64,000 nt of DNA, from the NCBI RefSeq assembly GCF_018324685.1, contig NZ_AP023354.1, positions 3,534,001 to 3,598,000 of the forward strand, written 5' to 3'. A program made the position numbers and the translations under genes. Below, one piece after another: positions 39,606 to 48,134 of this stretch. This DNA is from Actinocatenispora sera (lineage in GTDB: Bacteria > Actinomycetota > Actinomycetes > Mycobacteriales > Micromonosporaceae). Below the pieces are notes generated by a model, which saw only the letters and a program-made list of their open reading frames with translations, did not search any database and was not told the origin of the DNA. Numbering within the stretch: position 1 is the first letter of the stretch; each line of letters starts with the position of its first letter.

Positions 39606-41447
39606 ATGCCCCATGACAGCCGGTTTCGCCGCGAGCTCGGTCAACAGCTGCGGGTCGACTCGGTACGGGCGTCGGCGGCGGCCGGTTCCGGCCACCCGAC
39701 CTCGTCGATGTCGGCCGCCGACCTGCTTGCCGTGCTCGTCGACGGCCACCTGCGGCTCGACTACACCGATCCGGGCAACCCGGACAACGACCACCTGATC
39801 TTCTCCAAGGGCCACGCATCGCCGCTCTACTACGCGGTACTGAAGGCGGTCGGCGCGATCGACGACGCCGAACTGCTCACCTTCCGCAAGTTCGGCTCCC
39901 GGCTGGAGGGCCACCCGACGCCGCGCATCCCCCCGACCGATGTGGCGACCGGCTCGCTCGGCCAGGGCCTGCCGATCGGTGTCGGCCTGGCGCTCGCCGG
40001 TGCCCGGCTGGACCGCACCGGGTACCGGACGTGGGTGCTGTGCGGCGACTCCGAACTCGCCGAGGGGTCGATCTGGGAGGCGTTCAACTACGCCGGCTGG
40101 GCGAAGCTCGCGAACCTGACTGCGATCGTCGACGTGAACCGGCTCGGCCAGACCCGCGAGACGATGTTCGGCTGGGACCTGGACGTCTACCGGGACCGGG
40201 CGCTCGCGTTCGGCTGGCACCCGATCGAGGTGGACGGGCACGATGTGGACGCCATCGACCGCGCGTACGACGAGGCGCAGGCCACTACCGACCGGCCGAG
40301 CGTGATCCTCGCCCGTACGGTGAAGGGCAAGGGGGTGGCGGCGGTCGCCGACCAGCCCGGCAAGCACGGCAAACCGCTGGACGATCCGGACGCCGCGATC
40401 GCCGAGCTGGGTGGCGAGCGCGACCTGCGGGTGTCGGTACCGCACCCGGAGAAGGCGACGCCGCACAGCTTCGCCGCGCCCGGTGCCGCCCCGCCCCGGT
40501 ACGAGCTGGGGGAGCAGGTCGCCACCCGGGCCGCGTACGGCAAGGCGCTCGCGGCGCTCGGCTCGGCCCGCGGCGACATCGTCGCGCTCGACGGCGAGGT
40601 GTCCAACTCGACGCACGCCGAGGACTTCCGCGCCGCCCATCCGGACCGGTACTTCGAGATGTTCATCGCCGAGCAGCAGATGATCGCCGCCGCGGTCGGC
40701 ATCCAGGTACGGGGCTGGGTGCCGTACGCGTCGACGTTCGCCGCATTCCTGTCCCGCGCGTACGACTTCATCCGGATGGCCGCGATCTCCCAGGCCAACC
40801 TGCGGCTGGTCGGCTCGCACGCGGGGGTGTCCATCGGCCAGGACGGGCCGTCGCAGATGGCGCTGGAGGACTTCGCCGCGATCCGGGCGGTGCACGGCTC
40901 CTGCGTGCTGCACCCCTCCGACGCCAACCAGACCGTGCAGCTGGTGGCGGAGATGGCCGACCGGCGCGGCATCAGCTACCTGCGCACGCTGCGCGCCGCG
41001 ACCGAGGTACGCACCCCGGCGGACGAACCGGTGCACATCGGCGGCAGCCGCGTCGCGCTCGGCCCCGACGCCACCGGCGCGGCGGTACTGGCCTGCGGCA
41101 TCACCCTGCCCGGGGCGATCGACGCGGCGCAGCGGCTGGCCGCCGAGGGGGTGCGCGTCCGGGTGCTGGACTGCTACTCGATCAAGCCGCTGGATCGCGA
41201 CGCGGTGCTCGCCGCGGCCGACGAGTGCGCGCTGCTGGTCACGGTCGAGGACCACTGGTCGGAGGGCGGTCTCGGCGAGGCGGTACTGGCCACGCTCGCC
41301 GACGCCAACCGCCACCCGACCGTGCGTCGCCTTGCGGTACGGGGGATGCCGGGGTCCGGGACACCGGCCGAGCTGATGCACGCGGCCGGCATCGACGCGG
41401 ACGCCATCGTCGCCGCCGTCCGCGCGGCCCAGGAAGCGTCTTCGTAG
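39606..41447 (+). CDS. transketolase
   Basis: A 613-residue thiamine-diphosphate enzyme of the pentose phosphate pathway. SGHPTSSMSAADLLAVL, ThDP/Mg motif GDSELAEGSIWEAFNYAG... with VDVNRLGQ, the pyrimidine-domain Glu in MFIAEQQMIAAAVG, and GVSIGQDGPSQMALEDFA are all present. It is about 50-90 residues shorter than the usual actinobacterial Tkt, closer to archaeal or split-type enzymes fused in one chain, so it is probably a second, accessory transketolase. No pathway partners adjoin it. Confidence 0.92.
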   Translation: MPHDSRFRRELGQQLRVDSVRASAAAGSGHPTSSMSAADLLAVLVDGHLRLDYTDPGNPDNDHLIFSKGHASPLYYAVLKAVGAIDDAELLTFRKFGSRLEGHPTPRIPPTDVATGSLGQGLPIGVGLALAGARLDRTGYRTWVLCGDSELAEGSIWEAFNYAGWAKLANLTAIVDVNRLGQTRETMFGWDLDVYRDRALAFGWHPIEVDGHDVDAIDRAYDEAQATTDRPSVILARTVKGKGVAAVADQPGKHGKPLDDPDAAIAELGGERDLRVSVPHPEKATPHSFAAPGAAPPRYELGEQVATRAAYGKALAALGSARGDIVALDGEVSNSTHAEDFRAAHPDRYFEMFIAEQQMIAAAVGIQVRGWVPYASTFAAFLSRAYDFIRMAAISQANLRLVGSHAGVSIGQDGPSQMALEDFAAIRAVHGSCVLHPSDANQTVQLVAEMADRRGISYLRTLRAATEVRTPADEPVHIGGSRVALGPDATGAAVLACGITLPGAIDAAQRLAAEGVRVRVLDCYSIKPLDRDAVLAAADECALLVTVEDHWSEGGLGEAVLATLADANRHPTVRRLAVRGMPGSGTPAELMHAAGIDADAIVAAVRAAQEASS

Positions 41448-41575
41448 CCCGGTGCCCGTAACCGGGGTCCGGTGTCCGGTGCCTTGGAGCCCGGAACCCG
41501 GTGCCCGGAGCCCGGTGCCCGGAGCTCGGGGGCCGGCGCTGGAGCCCGGAGGCCGGGGGACGTCCTCGCGGTCGG
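41448..41575. repeat. degenerate GCCCGG-rich short repeats
   Basis: The gap after transketolase is built of variants of a 7-14-bp unit such as CCCGGTGCCCGGAG. It is low complexity with no consistent period and no coding potential. It separates the convergent transketolase and DUF3040 genes and may fold into GC stems that end transcription. Confidence 0.6.
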
Positions 41576-41917
41576 TCAGCGGCGGCCGAGGGCCGGCGGA
41601 GTGGCGCGGTACCGCGGCGGAGTGGTGCGCGGCGAGCGGCGGCGCAGGTGCCACCGCCAGCCGGCGCCGACGGTGGCCGCCGCCGCGCCGGCGATCGCGG
41701 CCGCCGCCAGGCAGAACGTCGGGTTCACCGCGGCGCCCATGCCGACCAGGGTGACCACGCAGGCCAGCAGGGCGCCGATCGCGGTGCGGCAGAGCCGCCC
41801 GGCCTGCTGGCTGACCGGCGCGAGGCGGCCGAGCCGGTCGGCGAGCCCCGGATCGTCCTGCTCGACGGATCGTGCGATGATCTCCAGTTGCCGCCGCTCG
41901 TACTCGGTCAACGACAT
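41576..41917 (-). CDS. DUF3040 family membrane protein
   Basis: A 113-residue protein with the DUF3040 opening MSLTEYERRQLEIIARSVEQDD and two hydrophobic segments (IGALLACVVTLVGMGAA, LAAAAIAGAAAATVGAG). These actinobacterial proteins are probably inner-membrane with a short cytoplasmic helix; their function is unknown. Monocistronic. Confidence 0.85.
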   Translation of the reverse strand: MSLTEYERRQLEIIARSVEQDDPGLADRLGRLAPVSQQAGRLCRTAIGALLACVVTLVGMGAAVNPTFCLAAAAIAGAAAATVGAGWRWHLRRRSPRTTPPRYRATPPALGRR

Positions 41918-42069
41918 GGCCCTGCCTCGTGGACGTCGCGTGACTGTGGGCGCTCCTCGGGCCGTGACGCCCGGTACCGCCGCTGTCAGTGTGCCAGCAG
42001 CGCGACCGGGCGGCCGCGTACTGTGACCGGGCCGACGTGTGAGCTGTACCGTCCGGACGGCCGCTGAAT

Positions 42070-42082
42070 GTCCATAGTGGAC
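42070..42082. other. semi-palindrome GTCCATAGTGGAC
   Basis: Second intergenic copy of GTCCAYNRTGGAC, about 37 bp upstream of the putative csoR -10 element. It could be an operator, but sharing with unrelated loci suggests a more general element. Confidence 0.4.
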
Positions 42083-42118
42083 GATCATGGCGCCGGCCGG
42101 CCGCCGGACCACCGCACC

Positions 42119-42124
42119 TTATGA
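42119..42124 (+). promoter_or_regulatory. -10 element of leaderless CsoR-like gene
   Basis: TATGAT is a consensus-like -10. The expected start point 6-8 bases downstream coincides with the ATG at 42133, and no ribosome site precedes that ATG, so a leaderless mRNA is likely. No clear -35 is seen. Confidence 0.5.
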
Positions 42125-42132
42125 TGTGCCGC

Positions 42133-42417
42133 ATGACCACGCGCGGCTACACGGCGACCAAACCGCAGCTGCTGACCCGGCTGCGCCGCATCGAGGGCCA
42201 GATCCGCGGCATCGAGCGGATGGTGGACGAGGACCGGTACTGCATCGACATCCTGACCCAGATCGCCGCGATCCAGGCCGCACTGGACAAGGTGGGCCTC
42301 GGCCTGCTCGACGGGCACGCCCACCACTGCATGCAGGAGGGCGCCGAGGAGGGCCGCGCGGACGAGATGACCGAGGAGATGATGTCCGCGGTCGGCCGCC
42401 TGCTGCGCCGCGGCTGA
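42133..42417 (+). CDS. metal-sensing repressor, CsoR family
   Basis: A 94-residue all-helical repressor of the CsoR/RcnR family. LLTRLRRIEGQIRGIERMV is the signature N-terminal helix. Copper ligands Cys (EDRYCIDIL) and His-x3-Cys (GHAHHC) are all present, matching Cu(I)-sensing CsoR rather than RcnR. No copper ATPase or chaperone gene adjoins, so targets lie elsewhere or it has diverged. ATG at 42133 is preferred; 42121 would give four more residues. Confidence 0.88.
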   Translation: MTTRGYTATKPQLLTRLRRIEGQIRGIERMVDEDRYCIDILTQIAAIQAALDKVGLGLLDGHAHHCMQEGAEEGRADEMTEEMMSAVGRLLRRG

Positions 42418-42537
42418 CCGAATCCGGCCGTGCCGGTGCCCGGTCCGGCCCGGCAGGCTGCCCGATCGGCGTCCGCCCTCCGCTACCGGCGCCGCTGCCG
42501 TACCGTGCTGCTGAGCGTGGGAGATCGGAGGTATGGC

Positions 42538-44013
42538 GTGGTTGCCCTGAACGCGAAGACGGTCCGGCGGCTGCCCGACGAGGTGGTCGTGCCGGGGTAC
42601 GACCGCAGCCGGGTGACGGTGGGCATCGTGCACCTGGGCGTTGGCGGCTTCCACCGCGCGCACCAGGCGATGTACCTGGACCGGCTGATGGCCGCCGGCG
42701 AGGCGCTGGACTGGGGCATCTGCGGCGTCGGGGTGCTGCCGGCGGACCGGGCGATGGCCGACGCGCTCGCCGCCCAGGACCACCTGTACACCCTGGTGGT
42801 CAAGCACCCGGACGGGCGGTACGAGCCGCGGGTGATCGGGTCGATCGTGGACTACCTGTTCGCCCCGGACGACCCGGAGGCGGTCATCGAGAAGCTGGCC
42901 GCACCGGCCACCCGGATCGTCTCGCTGACCGTGACCGAGGGTGGGTACAATCTGCACCACGTTACCGGGCAGTTCGCCGCCGACAACCCCGACGTGCAGC
43001 ACGATCTCGTGCCCGGGGTGGCGCCGAAGACCAGCTTCGGGCTGATCGTCGAGGCGCTGGCGCGGCGGCGCGACCGCGGCATCGCGCCGTTCACCGTGAT
43101 GTCGTGCGACAACCTGCAGGGCAACGGCGACCTGTCCCGGCGGGTGTTCACCGCGTTCGCCCGGCTGCGCGACCCGCAGCTGGCCGACTGGATTGACGCG
43201 AACGTCCGGTTCCCGAACTCGATGGTGGACCGGATCACGCCGGTGACCACCGACGCCGACCGGGCCGAGATCGCCCGCCGGTTCGGTGTCGAGGACCGCT
43301 GGCCGGTGGTGTGCGAACCGTTCACCCAGTGGGTGCTGGCCGACGACTTCGGCGCCGGCCGACCCGGCTACGAGAAGGTCGGCGTGCAGGTCGTCGACGA
43401 CGTCGAGCCGTACGAGCTGATGAAGCTGCGGCTGCTCAACGCCAGCCACCAGGCGCTGGCCTACTTCGGCCACCTCGCCGGCTACCGGCTGGTGGACAGG
43501 GCGGCCGCCGACCCGCTGTTCGCCACGTTCCTGCGGCAGTACATGGACCGCGAGGGCACCCCCACGCTCGCCCCGGTGCCCGGCGTCGACCTCGACGCGT
43601 ACCAGGCGAGCCTGCTGGAGCGGTTCGCGAACCCCGAGGTCCGTGACACGATCGCCCGGCTGTGTGCGGAGAGCTCCGACCGGATCCCGAAGTGGGTGCT
43701 GCCGGTGATCCGCGCGCAGCTGAAGGCCGGCGGCCCGATCGACCACGCCACCGCGGTCGTGGCGAGCTGGGCCCGCTACGCCGAGGGCGTGGACGAGCAG
43801 GGCGAACAGATCACCGTCGTCGACCCGCTCGCCGACCGGCTCACCGCGGCGGCGAAACGGCAGCGCAGCGAGCCGCTCGCGTTCCTCGCCGACCGCAGCA
43901 TCTTCGGCGACCTGATCGACGACGAGCGGTTCACCGCCTCCTATCGGGCCACCCTCGACTCCCTGCACACCGTCGGCGCCCGCGCCACGTTGGAGGGTCT
44001 CGTCGCCGGCTGA
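42538..44013 (+). CDS. mannitol dehydrogenase family protein
   Basis: A 491-residue polyol-specific long-chain dehydrogenase (mannitol dehydrogenase/fructuronate reductase family). N-terminal IVHLGVGGFHRAHQAMYLD binds NAD(P), TVMSCDNLQGNGDLSRR is typical, and the catalytic Lys/Asn region is YELMKLRLLNASHQALAY. Substrate (mannitol, fructuronate or related) is not resolved. GGAGG at 42527-42531 supports the GTG start at 42538. No PTS or uronate genes are adjacent. Confidence 0.93.
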   Translation: MVALNAKTVRRLPDEVVVPGYDRSRVTVGIVHLGVGGFHRAHQAMYLDRLMAAGEALDWGICGVGVLPADRAMADALAAQDHLYTLVVKHPDGRYEPRVIGSIVDYLFAPDDPEAVIEKLAAPATRIVSLTVTEGGYNLHHVTGQFAADNPDVQHDLVPGVAPKTSFGLIVEALARRRDRGIAPFTVMSCDNLQGNGDLSRRVFTAFARLRDPQLADWIDANVRFPNSMVDRITPVTTDADRAEIARRFGVEDRWPVVCEPFTQWVLADDFGAGRPGYEKVGVQVVDDVEPYELMKLRLLNASHQALAYFGHLAGYRLVDRAAADPLFATFLRQYMDREGTPTLAPVPGVDLDAYQASLLERFANPEVRDTIARLCAESSDRIPKWVLPVIRAQLKAGGPIDHATAVVASWARYAEGVDEQGEQITVVDPLADRLTAAAKRQRSEPLAFLADRSIFGDLIDDERFTASYRATLDSLHTVGARATLEGLVAG

Positions 44014-44076
44014 CCGCGGCGCCGGCTGGTCGGGCGCGGGGTCGTGCCACGGTTCGGCCCCGGCGTGCGGTGCGGG

Positions 44077-44877
44077 TCAGCCGACCAGCGGGACGAAGGT
44101 ACTGGTGCCGATACTCACCGCGAGCGCCGCGGCGGCGAGCAGCACCCCGAACGCCAGGACCAGCCGGTCGGCACCGGTGAACGGGTGCCGGCGGGCGAAG
44201 GTGCGCGGGGTGCCGGCGTCGAAGCCGCGCGCGTCCATCGCCGTGGCCAGCCGGCCGCCCCGCCGTACCGCGCCGACCAGCAGCGCGAACATGGTGGCGG
44301 CGAACAGCCGGAAGCGGGCCAGCGGGTTCGCGCCGCCGTCGATGCCGCGGGCCCGGCGGGCAAGACCGAGCAGCTCCCACTCGTCGGCCAGCAGCGGCAG
44401 CAGCCGGTACGCGGCGAGCGCGCCGATCGCGAACCGGGCCGGTACCCGCAGCTGCTGTACCAGGCAGTCGGCGAGGTCGGTCGGGTCGATGGTGGCGAAC
44501 GCGACCACCCCGGGTAGCGCGATCGCGAGTACCCGCAACCCGAGCGCGCCGCCGACGGCCAGGCTCACCGACGACAGGTGCAGCGGCCCGAGCTGCAGGT
44601 AGGTCGTCCCGCCCTGATCGGCGGCGAACAGCATGTTCGCGCTGCCGACCAGGACCGCGCCGACCAGCACCGGCCAGCCGCGGCGCAGCAGCCGGCCGTA
44701 GTGCAACCCGCCGAACGGAAGCGCCGCCAGCACCCCGAGCAGCGCGACCGTCGGGGTCACCGGGTCGATCGAGGCGAGTACGGCGAGCGACACCGCCAGC
44801 GCGGCGCCGAGCTTGGCGAGCGGGTTGAGCCGGGAGACCGGGGCGTCCGGCGGTGCGGCGGCCGGCGCGATGCGCAT
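44077..44877 (-). CDS. ykoC: ECF transporter T component (YkoC-like)
   Basis: A 266-residue membrane protein, the EcfT scaffold of an energy-coupling-factor importer. SRLNPLAKLGAALAVSL opens it, and the two cytoplasmic coupling motifs LARRARGI and AMDARGF contact the ATPases. The start overlaps the ATPase stop by one base (TGATG). With the YkoE and YkoD homologues and a TPP riboswitch this forms a thiamine-precursor (probably HMP) uptake system. Confidence 0.9.
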   Translation of the reverse strand: MRIAPAAAPPDAPVSRLNPLAKLGAALAVSLAVLASIDPVTPTVALLGVLAALPFGGLHYGRLLRRGWPVLVGAVLVGSANMLFAADQGGTTYLQLGPLHLSSVSLAVGGALGLRVLAIALPGVVAFATIDPTDLADCLVQQLRVPARFAIGALAAYRLLPLLADEWELLGLARRARGIDGGANPLARFRLFAATMFALLVGAVRRGGRLATAMDARGFDAGTPRTFARRHPFTGADRLVLAFGVLLAAAALAVSIGTSTFVPLVG

Positions 44878-46415
44878 CACGCCACCTCGGCCGGTGCGGT
44901 CAGCCGGCCGCCGGCCAGCGTGACGGTACGGTCGGCGAGCGCGTCGACCAGATCGGTGTCGTGCGTGACGACCGCGAGGCCGCGGCCGCCGTCGGCAAGC
45001 TCGCCCAGCAGCGCCACCGTCTCCCGCCAGGTACGCAGATCCTGGCCGAACGTCGGCTCGTCGAGCACCAGCAGCCGGGGGGCGGCCGACAGCGCGGTCG
45101 CCACCGACAGCCGGCGCTGCTCCCCGCCGGACAGCGAGTACGGGTTGGCGTCGGCAAGGCGGCTCAACCGCAACCGGTCGAGCAGCTCGTCCACGGTGGC
45201 GGCGATCTCGGCCGCCGGTCGGTGCAGCCGGCGCGGACCCAGCGCAAGCTCGTCGCGCACCCGGGCGGCGACGAACTGGTGTTCCGGGTTCTGGAACACC
45301 GAGCCGATCCGGCCAGCCAGCGCCGCGGCCCGCCACCGGTGCGGCGGCCTCGCCGCCGACCGACCGTTTCGCGCGGGCGTCGCGGTCGAGCGGTTCGGCC
45401 ACCGTCCGGTCGATCGGATCGGCCCCCGCGCCGCCGACGGGTCGGTCAGCGCCGGTTCGGCGACCACCCGGCCGGTACCCGGTGCGAGCAGCCCGCCGAG
45501 CAGCAGCGCCAGCGTCGACTTGCCGGATCCGTTGTGCCCCAGCACCGCCAGCACCTGCCCGGCCGGTACCGAAAGGTCCACATCGGACAGTGCCGGGGTG
45601 CTGCGGTCGCGGTGCGTGTAGCCGAGCCGCTCGGCGCGCAGCAGCGTCGGCCCCGCCGTACGGGCCGGGTGCGATCCGGCGTGCACCGAGCCGGGCACCC
45701 ACACCCCCTGCGCGGCCAGGGTTTCGCCGTGCTCGGCGAACACCTTCGCCGGCGGGCCGTCGACCGCGACGCCGCCGCCGGCGGCCAGCACCACCACCCG
45801 GTCGATCAGCGGCAGTGCCTCGGCGACCCGGTGCTCCACCAGGATCATGCTGCGCCGCCGGTCGGCCAGCGCGCCGGCGATCGCGGCGCGCACCAGCTCG
45901 GCGCCCGCCGGGTCGAGGTTGGCGGTCGGCTCGTCGAGCAGCAGCAGCTCGGGGTCGGGCGCGAGCACCCCGGCCAGCGCGAGCCGTTGCTTCTCCCCGC
46001 CGGACAGCGCATCGGTGGCCCGGTCGCGCGGGTAGCCGAACCCGACGGTACGCAGCGTCTTGTCCACCCGAGGCCAGATCGCCGCCGGTGGTACGCCGCG
46101 GCACTCCAGCCCGAACGCGACGTCGTCGCCGCTGCGCGCCATCACCAGCTGCGTCTCCGGGTCCTGGAACAGGATCCCGGGCCGGTGCGTACCGCCGGGC
46201 GGCCGGCCGTCGAGCAGGATCTCGCCGGCCGACTCGCCGGTGTCGGTGGGCAGCAGGCCGGCGATGCCGGCCAGCAGCGTCGACTTTCCGGCACCGGAGG
46301 CGCCGAGCAGCAGCACCCGCTCGCCTGGCTCGACGTGCAGGTCGACGTCGCGGACGGCCCAGGCCGAGCGGCCGGCGTGCCGCCAGGAGAAGCCGCGTAC
46401 CGCAAGGGTGGTCAT
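44877..46415 (-). CDS. ykoD: ECF transporter fused double ATPase (YkoD-like)
   Basis: A 512-residue protein with two ABC ATPase domains in tandem, replacing separate EcfA1 and EcfA2. First domain: Walker A GASGAGKS, signature LSGGEKQRLALAG, Walker B LLLLDEPTANLD. Second: GHNGSGKS, LSGGEQRRLSVAT, LLVLDEPTFGQD. Between Walker A and the Q-loop of the second domain lies an unusual Arg/Ser/Pro-rich stretch of about 45 residues (45350-45470). It overlaps ykoC and is 4 bp after ykoE. Powers uptake of the substrate captured by YkoE. Confidence 0.9.
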   Translation of the reverse strand: MTTLAVRGFSWRHAGRSAWAVRDVDLHVEPGERVLLLGASGAGKSTLLAGIAGLLPTDTGESAGEILLDGRPPGGTHRPGILFQDPETQLVMARSGDDVAFGLECRGVPPAAIWPRVDKTLRTVGFGYPRDRATDALSGGEKQRLALAGVLAPDPELLLLDEPTANLDPAGAELVRAAIAGALADRRRSMILVEHRVAEALPLIDRVVVLAAGGGVAVDGPPAKVFAEHGETLAAQGVWVPGSVHAGSHPARTAGPTLLRAERLGYTHRDRSTPALSDVDLSVPAGQVLAVLGHNGSGKSTLALLLGGLLAPGTGRVVAEPALTDPSAARGPIRSTGRWPNRSTATPARNGRSAARPPHRWRAAALAGRIGSVFQNPEHQFVAARVRDELALGPRRLHRPAAEIAATVDELLDRLRLSRLADANPYSLSGGEQRRLSVATALSAAPRLLVLDEPTFGQDLRTWRETVALLGELADGGRGLAVVTHDTDLVDALADRTVTLAGGRLTAPAEVA

Positions 46416-46419
46416 GGCG

Positions 46420-47013
46420 TCACACGGTGCTCGCGCGCTCGCGGCCGGCGCCGAACCGGTCGAGCACCCCGGTGCCGGCCATCGCCCGTACCAGCGCCCA
46501 GCCGAGCAGCCCGGCGAGCAGCAGCCCGCTGACCGCGCCGAAGCCGGTGTAGGCGAGCTTCCAGCCCCACGCCCAGCTCGGGTAGTAGGTGAACCACTCC
46601 CAGACGGTCGCGAACACCGCCGCCGCGGCGCCCGCCAGCATGGCCACCGGCAGCTTGAACACCCGGTAGGCGAACAGCGCGAAGATCAGTTCCGCGCCGA
46701 GCGCCTCGACGAAGCCCTCCAGTACCGAGGTGAGGCCCCACTGGTTCCCGATCAGCGACTCCACCAGCGCCGCGATCACCTCGACGAACAGCGCCGCGCC
46801 CGGCTTGCGAATGATCAACCCGCCGAGTACCGCGCCGAGCATCCAGATGCCGATGCCCAGGCCGCCGGCCGGCTTGAAGAAGTCGAACGCGGTCCCGAAC
46901 ACGCCCCACAGCAGCGACCACGCCCAGAACACGACGCCGATCGCGACGCCGAGGACCGCCGCCACGACGATGTCGATCGTGCGCCATCTCAGGCTGCGTG
47001 TCGTGTCACCCAT
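46420..47013 (-). CDS. ykoE: ECF transporter S component (YkoE-like, thiamine precursor)
   Basis: A 197-residue integral membrane substrate-binding subunit. VVAAVLGVAIGVVFWAWSLL, the loop FKPAGGLGIGIWMLGAVLGGLIIRKPGAA and EWFTYYPSWAWGWK are typical of YkoE. GGGAGG precedes the ATG at 47013. The TPP riboswitch about 115 bp upstream predicts repression when thiamine diphosphate is plentiful, so the cargo is thiamine or hydroxymethylpyrimidine. Confidence 0.92.
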   Translation of the reverse strand: MGDTTRSLRWRTIDIVVAAVLGVAIGVVFWAWSLLWGVFGTAFDFFKPAGGLGIGIWMLGAVLGGLIIRKPGAALFVEVIAALVESLIGNQWGLTSVLEGFVEALGAELIFALFAYRVFKLPVAMLAGAAAAVFATVWEWFTYYPSWAWGWKLAYTGFGAVSGLLLAGLLGWALVRAMAGTGVLDRFGAGRERASTV

Positions 47014-47127
47014 CGCTGTACCTCCCAGTCCGTGAACCAGGAGGAGCCACCCGTACCCGGCCATGCCGGACACGGCGACGTGCCGCGACGAGACGTCGAC
47101 GGCACGCCGAACTGCGTGAGATCCAAC

Positions 47128-47222
<95 letters not shown>

Positions 47223-47469
47223 GATATGCGAGGACCAGCCGGCCCTCATGTTGTCGACCTCGACCCTAGTGCCCAGCCGCGCGCAGCTCAATCGCTCGCG
47301 TCGACGGTGTGCCCGCCCTAACAGACGCCGGCGGTACGCGCGGCCCGTTGCCGAGGCGGGCCGGGGGAGATGATTCACAGCGTGTTCGCAGGCTGTTGGC
47401 CGGTGGGCGCCGGGTTGGCGTGACAGCCTCGAACGCGTTGACATCGCACCCCCCGGATCGGGAGGACGA

Positions 47470-48033
47470 ATGATCAGGCGCTGGGGAGCCGTCCTGATGG
47501 CGGCGGCCGGGCTCACCGTGGCGGTGGGCACACCGGCCGCGGCGAGCAGCAACGTTCCGCGGACCCGCCACCACACCACATCCGGGCGGCCCAACCAGAC
47601 CATCACCTTCGCCCGCACACCCGACCTCGCCGGCCCGGTGATCCGGGTGACCGCGCGCGGCCCGATCAACGGCTTCGGCACCGCCCGGGTCGTCGACTTC
47701 GCCGCCGACGAGGCGACCGGTGGCTTCCGCGGCATCTGGGACCTGGCCTTCGGCGCCGACACCATCCGGTACCAGTTCCGCGGCGTCGCCCGGGACCAGC
47801 GGCCCGGCCCGTCGACGCCGGCCGAGATCACCGGGTCGACCGGCCTGCTGATGCCGCTCGGCGGCGTCCAGCAGGCCGCGCGTGACCTGCCGCAGCGGTA
47901 CGACGCGCTGGTCGCCGGCGATTTCCGGTTGCTGGCGGGTACCGGCCGGCTGGCCGGAATCGGCGGTTCCGGCACGTTCCACGGCTTCACCATGCCGGCC
48001 GAGGTGACGCCGACCCTTCCGGCCAGCGACTGA
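47470..48033 (+). CDS. secreted protein of unknown function
   Basis: A 187-residue protein. The signal peptide is MIRRWGAVLMAAAGL to about PAAASS. The mature part is beta-rich with repeated Gly-Phe/Thr turns (GPINGFGTARVVDFAADEA, GSGTFHGFTM), a pattern like allene-oxide-cyclase or lipocalin-like barrels, but I cannot assign a family. GGAGGACGA precedes the ATG at 47470. Apparently monocistronic. Confidence 0.72.
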   Translation: MIRRWGAVLMAAAGLTVAVGTPAAASSNVPRTRHHTTSGRPNQTITFARTPDLAGPVIRVTARGPINGFGTARVVDFAADEATGGFRGIWDLAFGADTIRYQFRGVARDQRPGPSTPAEITGSTGLLMPLGGVQQAARDLPQRYDALVAGDFRLLAGTGRLAGIGGSGTFHGFTMPAEVTPTLPASD

Positions 48034-48075
48034 TCGCCCGTCCGGCCAGCTCCGGCACGCTGTGTGTGATTTGGC

Positions 48076-48087
48076 TACCAGTGGGTA
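48076..48087. promoter_or_regulatory. palindrome upstream of acyl-CoA dehydrogenase
   Basis: TACCAGTGGGTA within GCTACCAGTGGGTAAC is a dyad 48 bp before the dehydrogenase start. Its position suits a TetR-type fatty-acid regulator, which is an inference. Confidence 0.4.
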
Positions 48088-48134
48088 ACACCGACGAGTA
48101 GCCTCGAGAGTGCAGCCGGAGCAAGGGGGCCGAG

